A stretch of 64,000 nucleotides of DNA, taken from NCBI RefSeq assembly GCF_012641745.1, contig NZ_WEHZ01000020.1, positions 1 to 64,000 on the forward strand. The letters are read 5' to 3'. Numbering within the stretch: position 1 is the stretch's first letter; every line of letters begins with the position of its first letter. Below, piece by piece: positions 35,095 to 44,860 of this stretch. The notes under the pieces are model-generated. The model made no database searches and was not told the DNA's origin. It was given only the letters and a program-made list of their open reading frames with translations. This DNA comes from Pseudoalteromonas peptidolytica. GTDB lineage: Bacteria > Pseudomonadota > Gammaproteobacteria > Enterobacterales > Alteromonadaceae. The position numbers and the translations under genes were made by a program.

Positions 35095-35980
35095 TTTTTT
35101 CTCCAATAAAGCGGTAAGGAGCCTTCTCACACTGCCAATAGGTATCTACTTTATCAAAATAGCTGGATGTTCTTGACTGAGCTATCTGGTGTACAATCCC
35201 TTGTAACGCACACACTAAATCGGTGTTATTGTTGTTCATTTTCAAATACCACTTACTACCGCTGACATTATCCGCAATCGGTGTAATATAATTTTTTGAA
35301 AACCTCACCTCATCTTCATCAGACCAGTACGAAGCGATAATATCTACTTCTCCGGATGCAAGTCGTTCACGCAGTGCTTGATGCGAACTCAAATACGTAA
35401 TGTCGAGTGCGTTAATATCTATATCTAGGTCTTTGAGCGCACTTTTTGGCAGAATATGCCCCGAGCGGCTGGTTGGGTAATCTAGTAAACCGATCTTTTT
35501 GTCCAAAAAGTAAGACTTGGATAAAGTCGGTTTTTCGGTGTTTGAAATAAAAAATGCAGAATAAGCAGGATACCCAATAACCGGTTTGTAACTATGTGTA
35601 GACTCGGCCATTAATGCCGACATAATATTGTCTTTGGTCAAGATTACGTCAGCAATACCTTTGGCCAAAAATTCAATTTGCTCTCCTAGGCTGCCACCCC
35701 AATATACCTTTACCTCACCATATTGCCTAGTAACAACGTCATTTTCGCAGGCTCTAACAAGCACTTCCAAAGCTAGACTTTTAATAGGTACATGTACTTT
35801 TAGCGTGTTGATATTGGAAACAGAGCGCGTTTTACACGAACTTGAATATTGCACAACTGGTTCGATTGACAAAGGTTTAACAGATACCAGCCTACTACCG
35901 AGGAACCAACACAATAATGCACCTGTAAAAAACACGGAGAAAATTGCTGCTTTACTAACCAAAACGTTACTATATATCAC
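35081..35980 (-). CDS. Membrane-anchored PhnD-like periplasmic binding protein
   Basis: 299 residues. A single hydrophobic segment (about 10-29) has no clear cleavage site, so the protein is probably anchored to the inner membrane. The body resembles PhnD/SsuA-type binding domains (GYPAYSAFFISN, KIGLLDYPTSRSGHILPKSAL, ERLASGEVDIIASYW), which bind phosphonate-like or oxyanion ligands. No ABC permease or ATPase is nearby. Instead its stop overlaps the start of the membrane protein with a winged-helix-like domain. I infer a sensory partner rather than a transport component. Ligand unknown. Confidence 0.65.
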   Translation of the reverse strand: MIYSNVLVSKAAIFSVFFTGALLCWFLGSRLVSVKPLSIEPVVQYSSSCKTRSVSNINTLKVHVPIKSLALEVLVRACENDVVTRQYGEVKVYWGGSLGEQIEFLAKGIADVILTKDNIMSALMAESTHSYKPVIGYPAYSAFFISNTEKPTLSKSYFLDKKIGLLDYPTSRSGHILPKSALKDLDIDINALDITYLSSHQALRERLASGEVDIIASYWSDEDEVRFSKNYITPIADNVSGSKWYLKMNNNNTDLVCALQGIVHQIAQSRTSSYFDKVDTYWQCEKAPYRFIGEKNGAK

Positions 35981-36198
35981 ATTTACACATAACCTACCAT
36001 TTCTTGTCGTCTATTAGATCAATTTTCTTTACTTATTGCAATAGGTAATTTTACTAAAAAGACATAAACAATTGATTTAAATACTTTATTGATAAGAAAT
36101 TATGAATCTTATTGAGTCCTTTTATTTTGTTGAAAAATGCGGACAATTGGCCTCACTTTTTATTGGGAAGATTGTTCCCTTTTCCACAAGAGATAAAA
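35981..36198. other. Shared divergent intergenic region
   Basis: 218 bp between the PhnD-like gene and the S1/P1 nuclease. A TATTGCAATA palindrome (36034-36043) is the only clear symmetry. If the neighbouring membrane regulator is real, its target site could be here. Confidence 0.35.
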
Positions 36199-37050
36199 AT
36201 GTTACGTAAAAGCATTTCATTACTTTTTGCAGTAGGAATGACGTTAACCACTTCAGATGCAGCAGCATGGGGCCAAAATGGGCACAGGATCATTGGCGAA
36301 TTAGCTGAATTACATTTAACTGACCACACCCGCCTTGCTATTAAGCCTTTACTAGAAGGCGATTCTTTAGCTGAAGTATCCACATGGGCTGACGAGATGC
36401 GCTCAGATCCAAGCACCTTTTGGCGCAAACAGTCTTCGAAATGGCATTACATTAATATCGAAGATCCTAAAAACATGCACCAACATGTCCATTCAAATCT
36501 AGACGACAAAGAAAAAGTAAAAAATATTCTAGATGGCATTTATTACTCTATCAACACGCTCCAATCCGACTCCAAATCGATAGACGAAAAACGTTTTGCG
36601 TTACGCTTCCTTGTCCACCTTGTAGGCGATAGTCACCAACCTTTCCACGCCGGCAGGGGTGAGGATCGTGGGGGCAATATGATTAAAGTAAAGTTTTTCG
36701 GTAGCGACTCTAATTTACACAGTACGTGGGATACCAAATTAATTGAGAACGAAAATCTCTCGTTTACTGAGTTTACTCGCTTTATTCAAACCACAAACTC
36801 TGAAATAATTGCTGAATATTTAAACAGCGCACCAGCTGATTGGCTACTTGAATCAAATAATATTGCCGAAAATGTATATAACAGCAATGAAACTGAAATA
36901 AGTTATGGGTACATTTACAAGCATATGCCAACAGTGAAGTTTAGACTGCAACAAGGCGGTATTAGACTTGCTGGTTTATTAAACCAAATTTTTGATAAGG
37001 ACTCGCAGCCACTAAAAGAAGCACTAAAGACTTCTGTGACTGCGAAATAA
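36199..37050 (+). CDS. S1/P1-type secreted nuclease
   Basis: 283 residues from ATG 36199 (AAGAGAT ribosome site); the longer frame from 36112 lacks one. After a signal peptide ending AAA, the mature protein begins with Trp24, which in this family binds zinc through its amino end. All nine ligands of the three-zinc centre are visible: Trp24, His29, Asp65, His83, His140, Asp144, His150, His174 and Asp178, with spacings like P1 nuclease. It cuts single-stranded DNA or RNA and can release 3'-phosphate. It is 40 bp before the first TonB receptor and probably in the same operon. Confidence 0.9.
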   Translation: MLRKSISLLFAVGMTLTTSDAAAWGQNGHRIIGELAELHLTDHTRLAIKPLLEGDSLAEVSTWADEMRSDPSTFWRKQSSKWHYINIEDPKNMHQHVHSNLDDKEKVKNILDGIYYSINTLQSDSKSIDEKRFALRFLVHLVGDSHQPFHAGRGEDRGGNMIKVKFFGSDSNLHSTWDTKLIENENLSFTEFTRFIQTTNSEIIAEYLNSAPADWLLESNNIAENVYNSNETEISYGYIYKHMPTVKFRLQQGGIRLAGLLNQIFDKDSQPLKEALKTSVTAK

Positions 37051-37090
37051 TATAATTGTAGCTAGTTCTAAAAATACGGGAAACAACATA

Positions 37091-40000
37091 ATGAACACTA
37101 TTTTACGCAAAACAGCACTTTCTGTAGCGATAGTTGCAGCTGTAGGTGTTAGTGGCGCAGCCAGTGCAAACTCTTTAACATCGACGATTAAAGGAACTAT
37201 TGTGGGGCCACAAGGTAACCCAGATACTTCTTCTGTCGTAACAATTATTCACGAACCAACAGGTTCAAAGAAAACCCTCTCTCCCAATGAGAGTGGTGTT
37301 TTTAATGCGTCTGGCTTACGCGTAGGTGGTCCATACACTGTTGTAATTGACTCTAAGAAACATAAAGATAAAACACTAACAGATCTATTCCTAACGCTTG
37401 GCAAAACTTCGGCACTGGATATAGAACTAACTTCTGATATCGAAACAATCACCATCACAGGTGCATCTCGTCACTCAATTATCAATGCCTCAAAAGACAC
37501 AATGGGAAGTGTTTATGGTGCAGGCGATATTGAGCGTTCACCTTCATTTGACCGTGACATAAAAGATATCGTGCGTCAAAACCCGCTTGTTAATATCTCT
37601 GATGACTCTCGCGGTGAGATGTCAGTAGGTGGTGTAAACCCGCGCTTCAATAGTATTTCTATTGACGGCGTTAAACAAAATGATGACTTTGGCTTAAACG
37701 ATAATGGTTACCCAACGAATGGTTCACCGATTTCATTATTAGCTATAGACCAAGTGTCAGTAGACATCACACCATTTAATGCAAAAGCATCTGGTTTTAC
37801 CGGTGCTTCTGTAAATGCAGTGACAAAGTCAGGTACCAATGAGTTATCTGGTGAATTCTTCTATGAGTATGAAGATGACTCTATGGCTGGTACGCCAAAA
37901 CGTGAAGATGGTACTGATGTAGACTTAGAATATGAGCGTAAAACATTTGGTGCTGCGCTTGGTGGTAAGCTTATCGAAGACAAGCTATTCTTTTTTGTTG
38001 CTTATGAAGAATCGACTACTCCATTCGTTACTGAGTGGGGAGTAGACGGCTCTGGCGCGGCAAATGAACTAGATTGGTTAACTGGTGCTCAGCTTGAAGA
38101 GATCCAAAGCGTTGCGAGTAGCAAGTACAATGTTAATACTGGTAGCACTCCTAAGGGGCTAGATAACGACAGTGAGAAACTACTCGTAAAGCTTGACTGG
38201 AATATTAATGACTACCATCGTGCAGCATTTACTTACCAAGACTCTACCGACAACTCGATTACGCCCCAAAACACTAATAGTAGTCGTTTTTCATTATTGA
38301 GTAACTGGTATGATAAAAAGGGAGAAATTACCTCTTATGCAGCACAGTTTTACTCAGACTGGACGGATGAGTTTTCAACACAGGTAAAAGTGTCATACAA
38401 AGACACCAAAACAAACCAAGCCCCATTCTCTGACACGCTAAACGATGCGAAAGTTGGTCAAGTACGTATTGATTTTGATGATAACCGTGTGTACTTCGGC
38501 ACAGATCCTTACCGTCACGCTAATAAGTTAGAGAACACTACAACTACTTTTGACGTTGAGGGTGAGTACCTATTTGATTATCACACCCTAAGCTTTGGTG
38601 TGGGTGTTGAAGAAATCGATGTGTTTAACCAGTTTGTTCCTTTCTCTCGAGGTGACTGGAGATTTGCCTCACTTGAGGACTTTAAAGCTGGTAAAGCGAA
38701 GAGCGTTTCTTATTCAAATGCTTACACAGGTAACCCAAATGATGCTGCAGCTGACTTTAAAGTAAAAAATCTTCATATGTTCGTAGAAGATCGTTGGGAT
38801 ATTCGCGATGATTTATGGATTAATGCAGGTGTTCGTTATGAGAAAATCTCGACTTCAGGCCTAATCCGTGAGAATTCTACATTCACTGACCTATACAGCT
38901 TCTCGAATACCAATAGCTTGGATGGAAAAGATATCTTCCTACCACGCGTAGGCTTTAACTGGACAGCAGCGGATAACTTAACCATCAGTGGTGGTGTTGG
39001 CCGTTATTACGGTGGTACACCAAACGTTTGGATTTCAAACTCATACTCAAACGACGGCCAAATCAATGTCCGTGCTAATACTGATGATGTTGACCTTAAT
39101 AGCCCAGACTTTACACAAGCGCCAGCGGGTGCAACCTTATCTCCAGGTAATGGTGACGTTAACCTAATTGACCCAAGCTTCGAGTTACCTTCAGAGTGGC
39201 GCTATGGCATCACGGCTAACTATTCAGCTGACTTCTCTGATTTCGGCCTAGGTGATAACTGGGATCTAGAAGCGAGCTTTATGTATGTCGACGAAAAAGA
39301 TGCTGTCCGCTGGAAAGAGTTATACCGTGAAACACAAGAGGTTGTTACAGGCCCTGATGGTCGTAACATTTACGTAGGTACTGGTGAACGTGACCGTGCA
39401 GATATCATGCTAACCAATGGTGAAGGCGGTACGCGTAAAACATTTACACTTAGTTTGTCAAAAGCATTTGAGAATGGTTTTTACGTAAACGCTTCATACG
39501 CTAACCAAGATGCAACCTCTCTAGTTGGCGGTACTTCGTCAACAGCGAACTCAAACTATGAGAAGTATAATGCAGCTGATAGAAACAACCCAGTTGTTGG
39601 CCGCAGCCGCTATGAGATTGAACACAGCTTTAAACTTAATATTTCTTACGCAGCAGAATTGTTTGAAGGTTACAAGTCTACTTTCTCACTACAAGGTGAG
39701 CGTAGTTCAGGTAGACCATATAGCTGGATTTATGCTAATGGCTACGACACTTTTGGTGGACAAAACAACTTCGATGATGGTGAGTTCTTAGCCTACATCC
39801 CAACTGGTGCAGATGATGCCAAAGTACGCTATGCAGATGGTTATAGCTATGAGCAATTGAAAGCCGTAATTGACCAACACGGTCTTGCGGGCCAAGCCGG
39901 CGGCATCGTTGATAGAAACACTGTTAATGGTCCTTGGACTACACGCCTAGACTTCAAATTTACCCAAGAAATCCCTGGGTTTATGGAAGGTCATAAAGGT

Positions 40001-40225
40001 TCTGTTTACTTCTCAGTGAAAAACTTGCTTAACTTAATTGATAGTAGCGCAGGTAAGGTATACAGAACTGACTTCTTTAACGGTCGCGAATTAGTTGGTG
40101 TTGAGTATGACCAAGCTGCAAATCAGTATATCTACAGCGAAGGTTATGAAAGTGATGCACCAACTACGTTTGATGCGGAACGCTCTTCATGGCGTATCAA
40201 GCTAGGTGTTAATTATAAATTTTAA
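37091..40225 (+). CDS. Oar-like TonB-dependent receptor 1
   Basis: 1044 residues. A signal peptide (about 1-26) precedes a carboxypeptidase-regulatory beta-sandwich (about 30-115), a plug domain (GAGDIERSPSFDRDIKDIVRQ, then a VGGVNPRFNSISIDG segment at about 195-225), and a long barrel ending in aromatic NYKF. The N-terminal sandwich and GLRVGGPY motif are typical of Oar-like receptors, which serve export or uptake of large molecules. A 40-bp gap links it to the nuclease gene. CGGGAAACAACATAATG forms its start region, and the second receptor has nearly the same leader. Confidence 0.92.
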   Translation: MNTILRKTALSVAIVAAVGVSGAASANSLTSTIKGTIVGPQGNPDTSSVVTIIHEPTGSKKTLSPNESGVFNASGLRVGGPYTVVIDSKKHKDKTLTDLFLTLGKTSALDIELTSDIETITITGASRHSIINASKDTMGSVYGAGDIERSPSFDRDIKDIVRQNPLVNISDDSRGEMSVGGVNPRFNSISIDGVKQNDDFGLNDNGYPTNGSPISLLAIDQVSVDITPFNAKASGFTGASVNAVTKSGTNELSGEFFYEYEDDSMAGTPKREDGTDVDLEYERKTFGAALGGKLIEDKLFFFVAYEESTTPFVTEWGVDGSGAANELDWLTGAQLEEIQSVASSKYNVNTGSTPKGLDNDSEKLLVKLDWNINDYHRAAFTYQDSTDNSITPQNTNSSRFSLLSNWYDKKGEITSYAAQFYSDWTDEFSTQVKVSYKDTKTNQAPFSDTLNDAKVGQVRIDFDDNRVYFGTDPYRHANKLENTTTTFDVEGEYLFDYHTLSFGVGVEEIDVFNQFVPFSRGDWRFASLEDFKAGKAKSVSYSNAYTGNPNDAAADFKVKNLHMFVEDRWDIRDDLWINAGVRYEKISTSGLIRENSTFTDLYSFSNTNSLDGKDIFLPRVGFNWTAADNLTISGGVGRYYGGTPNVWISNSYSNDGQINVRANTDDVDLNSPDFTQAPAGATLSPGNGDVNLIDPSFELPSEWRYGITANYSADFSDFGLGDNWDLEASFMYVDEKDAVRWKELYRETQEVVTGPDGRNIYVGTGERDRADIMLTNGEGGTRKTFTLSLSKAFENGFYVNASYANQDATSLVGGTSSTANSNYEKYNAADRNNPVVGRSRYEIEHSFKLNISYAAELFEGYKSTFSLQGERSSGRPYSWIYANGYDTFGGQNNFDDGEFLAYIPTGADDAKVRYADGYSYEQLKAVIDQHGLAGQAGGIVDRNTVNGPWTTRLDFKFTQEIPGFMEGHKGSVYFSVKNLLNLIDSSAGKVYRTDFFNGRELVGVEYDQAANQYIYSEGYESDAPTTFDAERSSWRIKLGVNYKF

Positions 40226-40270
40226 TATCTAGTTACTACGCATACTTAACAAGTTAGCAGCTTAAGTAAA

Positions 40271-40305
40271 ATGCGTCACCTTTATCTCTAGGTGACGCAT
40301 TTTTA
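40271..40305 (+). terminator. Intrinsic terminator after TonB receptor 1
   Basis: ATGCGTCACCT (40271-40281) pairs with AGGTGACGCAT (40290-40300), followed by TTTT. It is 46 bp after the stop, so the second receptor needs its own promoter. Confidence 0.9.
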
Positions 40306-40954
40306 TTAAATCTTTGAAACTGCTCAATATAAAATTCAAAAAATAAAATATAAATATTTGGTGTAAATGAATAGTTGTCTTTGAAGATAACTGAAAGTAT
40401 TGACAGCCTATATCATCACTACAAAGTACCGGCCGCCGCAAACTCGAAAAAAGACAAAAAACCTTATTTGTCAAATGGTTACAACAACACCAGTGTCTCC
40501 ACATTTTCACCATTGTTTCAATCAAAAAACCTTAAAAGTAAAGCATAAACTTTTGATAACCGCCCTATTATTACTGTATAATTCGCAAGTATGCAGAATT
40601 AAGAATAGTATATTTTTTGCTCTTTTTGATTTAATACCAATCGCATTAAGTAAGCGGCCTTTTTGACATCAAAAGATAGCGTTAACTACGTGGTTTTGGA
40701 AGAAAGAGAACCTCTTATGAGGTGCTTACTGTTTAGTCGACACAGACTGAGCTTTGTGTGCGCATACCAGGTCGATAACACAACTTAGATCGACCAAACA
40801 CTCTCATCAGCACTATTTTGGGATTCTGGCTTCAGAAACCCAAAGCGCAGTTGATAGAAATGTTTATGAACACAACGTCTTTAGGATTGATATAAAAATG
40901 TTGTGTTCGCAGTAATTTACATTGAAACAGTCAAAACACACGGGAAATGACATA
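40306..40954. other. 650-bp non-coding spacer between the two TonB receptors
   Basis: No gene is supported. AATACCAATCGCATTAAGTAAGC at 40633 and GGTCGATAACACAACTT near 40768 echo the dispersed repeat, but the order and ends are lost. The last 40 bp contain the conserved receptor leader (ACGGGAAATGACATAATG). Confidence 0.4.
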
Positions 40955-43900
40955 ATGAGAAACGTTCGCTTAACTAAAGTAGCTGGCGCATTAGCTCTGG
41001 CACTTGGCGTATCAGTGAGTGCTTACGCTGCTGACACGTCATCTGCAATGCGCGGTAAAATTACAACGCCAACCGGTGAAGCCGCTGCAAACGTTAAAGT
41101 TACAGTTATTCACGAACCAACTGGAACAACAAGTACTTTTCTAACCAACGAGTCAGGTACGTTTATCGCAAAAGGCCTTCGTGTAGGTGGTCCTTACCGC
41201 GTAATCTTGGATTCTAACAAGTATTCAGATACACAACTTGACAATATTTATCTAGAGCTTGGTGATACTCACCGCCTAACCAACCAGCTTCAACCGTTAC
41301 AACAAATAGAAAAAATCGAAGTCACTGGATATAAACTAGTGCAACAAGCTGGTGGCTCAAGCAGTGTATTTGGTGCAGATACCATTGAAAATGTACCTAG
41401 CTTCAATAATGATATCAAAGACATTGCACGCTTAAACCCACTCGCCAGCATCAATGGTAATGGCGAACTAACAATTGCGGGTAATAACCCAAGAACCAAC
41501 GGTTTAACCGTTGACGGTATCGGTCAAAATGATGATTTCGGTCTAAACTTTGGCGGTTACCCGACAGCACAACCACCGGTAGCACTTGATGCAATTGAGC
41601 AGATTTCTGTAGATACCTCCCCTTTCTCAGCTAAAAAAGGCAACTTTGGTGGCGGTACGATCAATGCGGTTACTAAGTCAGGCTCTAATGAATACACCTT
41701 TACTGGTTTCTACGAAACTAGCACACCAAGCCTTGCAGGTAAGCTAGATAACATCTCAGAAGCGAAATACAAAGAAGACATAAAAGACGCTGACGGTAAA
41801 ATAATCCACCGCGCTGGTTCTAACATTCTTGATGAAGATGGCCATAGAACTTATGAAGTGGCACGCACAGATCCTATCGTTACCGAAAAGCGTTTAGGCT
41901 TTAGTACCGGTGGTGCGATTATCCAAGACAAGCTATTTTACTTTGTAAACTACAACGCTTGGAAGCAAGAGATGGACATGGACTACGGTTTTGATGGTTC
42001 AGGTACAGCTCATGAGTTTGACGTTAGTGCAGACGATTATCTCGATTTTGTTAATGCTTTAAACAGCGTATACGGTATTCAAGATGAGCTTGGTGGTAAC
42101 CCTGAAGACACCAGCGATAGCATCTTAATCAAGCTAAGCTGGAACATTTCAGATCTTCACCGTGCAGACTTCACTTACCAATGGCAAGATGAAGAAGATG
42201 CAAGAGGCTTTGCAACAGGTGGCGACACAGTATCAATGGCGTCAAGTCGTTATACCTATACGACCAAATTCGATAATTTCGCTGCCAAATTATACTCTGA
42301 TTGGACAGATGATTTCTCGACAGAGGTTGGCCTTGCTTATAAAAACGTAACAAACGATAGCGTTACAAACTCAGATCTAGGCAATATTCGTGTAAATCTC
42401 TTCGGTGAGCGCGGTGCTGGCTTCCAATTTGGACGCGATAGATACCGTCATGTTAACGAGTCTGAAACAGAAACATACGCGTTTACACTTGATGCAACTT
42501 ACCTAATGGGTGACCACGAGATTAACTTCGGTGGTCAGTACGAGAGCAAGCGCCTTTACAACTTGTTCGGTGAAGACTCAAGAGGTAGCTGGACGTTTGG
42601 TAGCATAGAAGATTTTGAAAACAAAAAGCTATTCTTAAACAAGTATGATGACTATAAGTTCTCTTATACCAATGCTTATACTAACAATGTCAATGACTTA
42701 GCTTATGATGCTACACGTGAACAACTTGCGCTTTATATTGAAGATAAGTTCTATGTAACTGACGACCTTGAAATGACAGCGGGTGTTCGTTACGAACGCT
42801 TATCTTCAAGCGATAAGCCAACGTTAAATACCGCTTTCCAAGAAACATACGGCTATACAAACCAAGAAAACTTGGACGGTGCAGATATCATTTTACCACG
42901 TATCGGCTTCAAGTATTATGCCACTGAATCACTCACCATTAATGGTGGTGTTGGTCGCTTCCACGGCGGTATCCCAAATGTTTGGTTTAACAACCCATTC
43001 CAAAAAGACGGGTTAACGCAGGTTAGCGCAAACCAAGACGCTATCAACGATTACTTCGCTGGCGTTGAGCAAGTTGACTTCACTCGTGTGCCACAGCCAA
43101 TTCAAGATTCTCTACAGCAAGGCGCAGGTAGCACAGCCTATACAGATCCAAACTTCGAGTTACCGTCAAGTATTCGTGCTCAAATTGGCTTTGAATATGA
43201 TTTTGATTCAGAGCTATTAGGCGATGGCTTTAAGTGGACAGCTGAACTTGCTTATCACAATAAGCAAGATGAAGCGATTTGGAAGAATACTTCTATTACC
43301 CCTAAACTTGATGAAAACGGCGATATCGTTCGTTCTGCAACAGGTCGTATCATATATGAAAACAAGTACTCTGGTGAGTTAAGAGATAACTACGACATCA
43401 TGATGACTAACGCAGATAAAGACGCGCGTTCAGTTATCATTAGCACAGCTATTGCTAAAGAGTGGGATAACGGGCTTTATGTTTCAGCAAGCTATACAAA
43501 CCAAGATGTTGAAGATGTGTCTCCAGGCAGCGCATCTCAAGCTGATGGAAACTATAAACATGCAACCACGCACAGCCGTAACGTTGAATTGGTTGGCCGC
43601 GGCCACTACGAAGTTGAGCACAGCTTCAAGTTAAATCTACGCTATACAACTGAATTCTTTGACGGTTACGCGTCTAAGTTTAACGTATTCTTTGAACGTC
43701 GCTCTGGTCGTCCATTTAGCTACACAATGGGGTCTTATAATGACTATGACTTTGGTGATACTCGCGACTTTGCTGGTACCTCTGCATACCTAGCTTACAT
43801 TCCATCGGGCCCTGATGACGCCAATGTAAATTGGGAAGAATCAAGACTATCTTGGAACGAGTTAGAGACCTTACTTAATCGCGCAGGTATCACCGAGCGT

Positions 43901-44233
43901 GGCCAACTGCTTGACCGTAACACCGGCACTCAACCTTGGGTCACTACTATGGACGTAAGCTTTAAGCAAGAGATCCCAGGTTTCTACAAAGAGCATAAAG
44001 GTGAGCTTTACTTTATGATCGAAAACTTTGCTAACCTACTAAACAGTGACTGGGGTATAGAGAAGAAATTAGGTTACTCTGACCAAGCTGTTTATGACTT
44101 TGGTGGCTTAGACGACGATGGCAAGCTCATTATCTCTCCTCGTTATAAGGGTGCAGATGTTCGTAACTACTCGACTATCGATAAAGGCGCATCAGCATGG
44201 CAAGCTAAAATTGGTATTCGTTACACATTCTAA
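40955..44233 (+). CDS. Oar-like TonB-dependent receptor 2 (paralogue of receptor 1)
   Basis: 1092 residues from ATG 40955; the frame from TTG 40922 adds 11 residues without support. The chosen start has the leader ACGGGAAATGACATAATG, matching receptor 1. Signal peptide (about 1-26), regulatory beta-sandwich (GKITTPTGEAAANVKV..GLRVGGPY), plug (ENVPSFNNDIKDIARLNP, LTVDGIGQNDDFGLN) and barrel ending in GIRYTF. Large parts align with receptor 1, so the pair arose by duplication. The substrate is unknown. A terminator follows. Confidence 0.92.
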   Translation: MRNVRLTKVAGALALALGVSVSAYAADTSSAMRGKITTPTGEAAANVKVTVIHEPTGTTSTFLTNESGTFIAKGLRVGGPYRVILDSNKYSDTQLDNIYLELGDTHRLTNQLQPLQQIEKIEVTGYKLVQQAGGSSSVFGADTIENVPSFNNDIKDIARLNPLASINGNGELTIAGNNPRTNGLTVDGIGQNDDFGLNFGGYPTAQPPVALDAIEQISVDTSPFSAKKGNFGGGTINAVTKSGSNEYTFTGFYETSTPSLAGKLDNISEAKYKEDIKDADGKIIHRAGSNILDEDGHRTYEVARTDPIVTEKRLGFSTGGAIIQDKLFYFVNYNAWKQEMDMDYGFDGSGTAHEFDVSADDYLDFVNALNSVYGIQDELGGNPEDTSDSILIKLSWNISDLHRADFTYQWQDEEDARGFATGGDTVSMASSRYTYTTKFDNFAAKLYSDWTDDFSTEVGLAYKNVTNDSVTNSDLGNIRVNLFGERGAGFQFGRDRYRHVNESETETYAFTLDATYLMGDHEINFGGQYESKRLYNLFGEDSRGSWTFGSIEDFENKKLFLNKYDDYKFSYTNAYTNNVNDLAYDATREQLALYIEDKFYVTDDLEMTAGVRYERLSSSDKPTLNTAFQETYGYTNQENLDGADIILPRIGFKYYATESLTINGGVGRFHGGIPNVWFNNPFQKDGLTQVSANQDAINDYFAGVEQVDFTRVPQPIQDSLQQGAGSTAYTDPNFELPSSIRAQIGFEYDFDSELLGDGFKWTAELAYHNKQDEAIWKNTSITPKLDENGDIVRSATGRIIYENKYSGELRDNYDIMMTNADKDARSVIISTAIAKEWDNGLYVSASYTNQDVEDVSPGSASQADGNYKHATTHSRNVELVGRGHYEVEHSFKLNLRYTTEFFDGYASKFNVFFERRSGRPFSYTMGSYNDYDFGDTRDFAGTSAYLAYIPSGPDDANVNWEESRLSWNELETLLNRAGITERGQLLDRNTGTQPWVTTMDVSFKQEIPGFYKEHKGELYFMIENFANLLNSDWGIEKKLGYSDQAVYDFGGLDDDGKLIISPRYKGADVRNYSTIDKGASAWQAKIGIRYTF

Positions 44234-44261
44234 TATCTAACAGATAATTAGATAACCTTCC

Positions 44262-44287
44262 AAAGGCCAGCAAATGCTGGCCTTTTT
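44262..44287 (+). terminator. Intrinsic terminator after TonB receptor 2
   Basis: AAAGGCCAGCA (44262-44272) pairs with TGCTGGCCTTT (44275-44285) and runs into TTTTT. It is 28 bp after the stop and just before the end of the convergent MarR gene, so it may serve both. Confidence 0.85.
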
Positions 44288-44289
44288 CG

Positions 44290-44760
44290 TTAATCAGCAT
44301 TGCTGGTATCACTATTCACTAGTCTATTATTAAGCACCGTTAATAATTCAATAAACTTTTCTTTCTGCTCATCGCTAAAACAACTAAGTAGCTCGGCTTC
44401 CCATGCTAGAGCAAGTGGCGTTAACGTTTGATAGAGCACTCTTCCTTGCTCTGTCACCGCAATAGTTTTTGCACGCTTGTCACTTGAACTCACTAACATC
44501 TCAATCAACTCTCTGTCTTGTAACTGCTTGATCGCCCTCGAAACGGTTGATTTGTCCATTTTTGCCAGTTCACAAATGTGTGCTGCCGTGATCCCATTAT
44601 GTTGTATCGCATGAGATAGCACCCGCCACTGCGGCTGTGTCAGTTTCCCTTGCTGTTTATACACCTGTGCAAAGTCATTGCTCACTTTTGTTGACAACGA
44701 AACTAATTGATATGGTAAAAACTCTTTAATATTCAGTGGCTTTTCGTCTTTTTTTGTCAT
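44290..44760 (-). CDS. MarR-family regulator divergent from hmgA
   Basis: 156 residues from ATG 44760, with GGAGTAATTGACA upstream; the TTG at 44766 is too close to the GGAG. The winged-helix core is clear: TQPQWRVLSHAIQHNGITAAHICELAKMDKSTVSRAIKQLQDRELIEM, then the wing SSDKRAKTIAVTEQG. MarR proteins bind palindromes and release them on binding aromatic compounds. The divergent position and the perfect palindrome (44822-44841) in the shared gap suggest it represses hmgA-maiA and itself. Similar regulators control homogentisate genes in other Alteromonadales. Confidence 0.85.
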   Translation of the reverse strand: MTKKDEKPLNIKEFLPYQLVSLSTKVSNDFAQVYKQQGKLTQPQWRVLSHAIQHNGITAAHICELAKMDKSTVSRAIKQLQDRELIEMLVSSSDKRAKTIAVTEQGRVLYQTLTPLALAWEAELLSCFSDEQKEKFIELLTVLNNRLVNSDTSNAD

Positions 44761-44821
44761 TGTCAATTACTCCTAAGTGTCATCATAACTTTACGGCCTT
44801 ACTCAACGATGAAGATTGAAA

Positions 44822-44841
44822 ATACTCTCACATGAGAGTAT
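44822..44841. promoter_or_regulatory. Perfect palindromic operator between marR and hmgA
   Basis: ATACTCTCA and TGAGAGTAT are exact 9-bp arms with CA between them. It lies 31 bp before the hmgA ATG and 61 bp before the regulator ATG, as expected for a MarR operator controlling both. Confidence 0.75.
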
Positions 44842-44860
44842 CTTACTATAAAACAGTAAG
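44842..44860. promoter_or_regulatory. Second inverted repeat upstream of hmgA
   Basis: CTTACT (44842-44847) and AGTAAG (44855-44860) flank ATAAAAC. It abuts the 20-bp operator and covers the likely -10 region and part of the ribosome site (AAGGAG). It could be a second regulator site or an RNA hairpin that affects translation. Confidence 0.45.
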
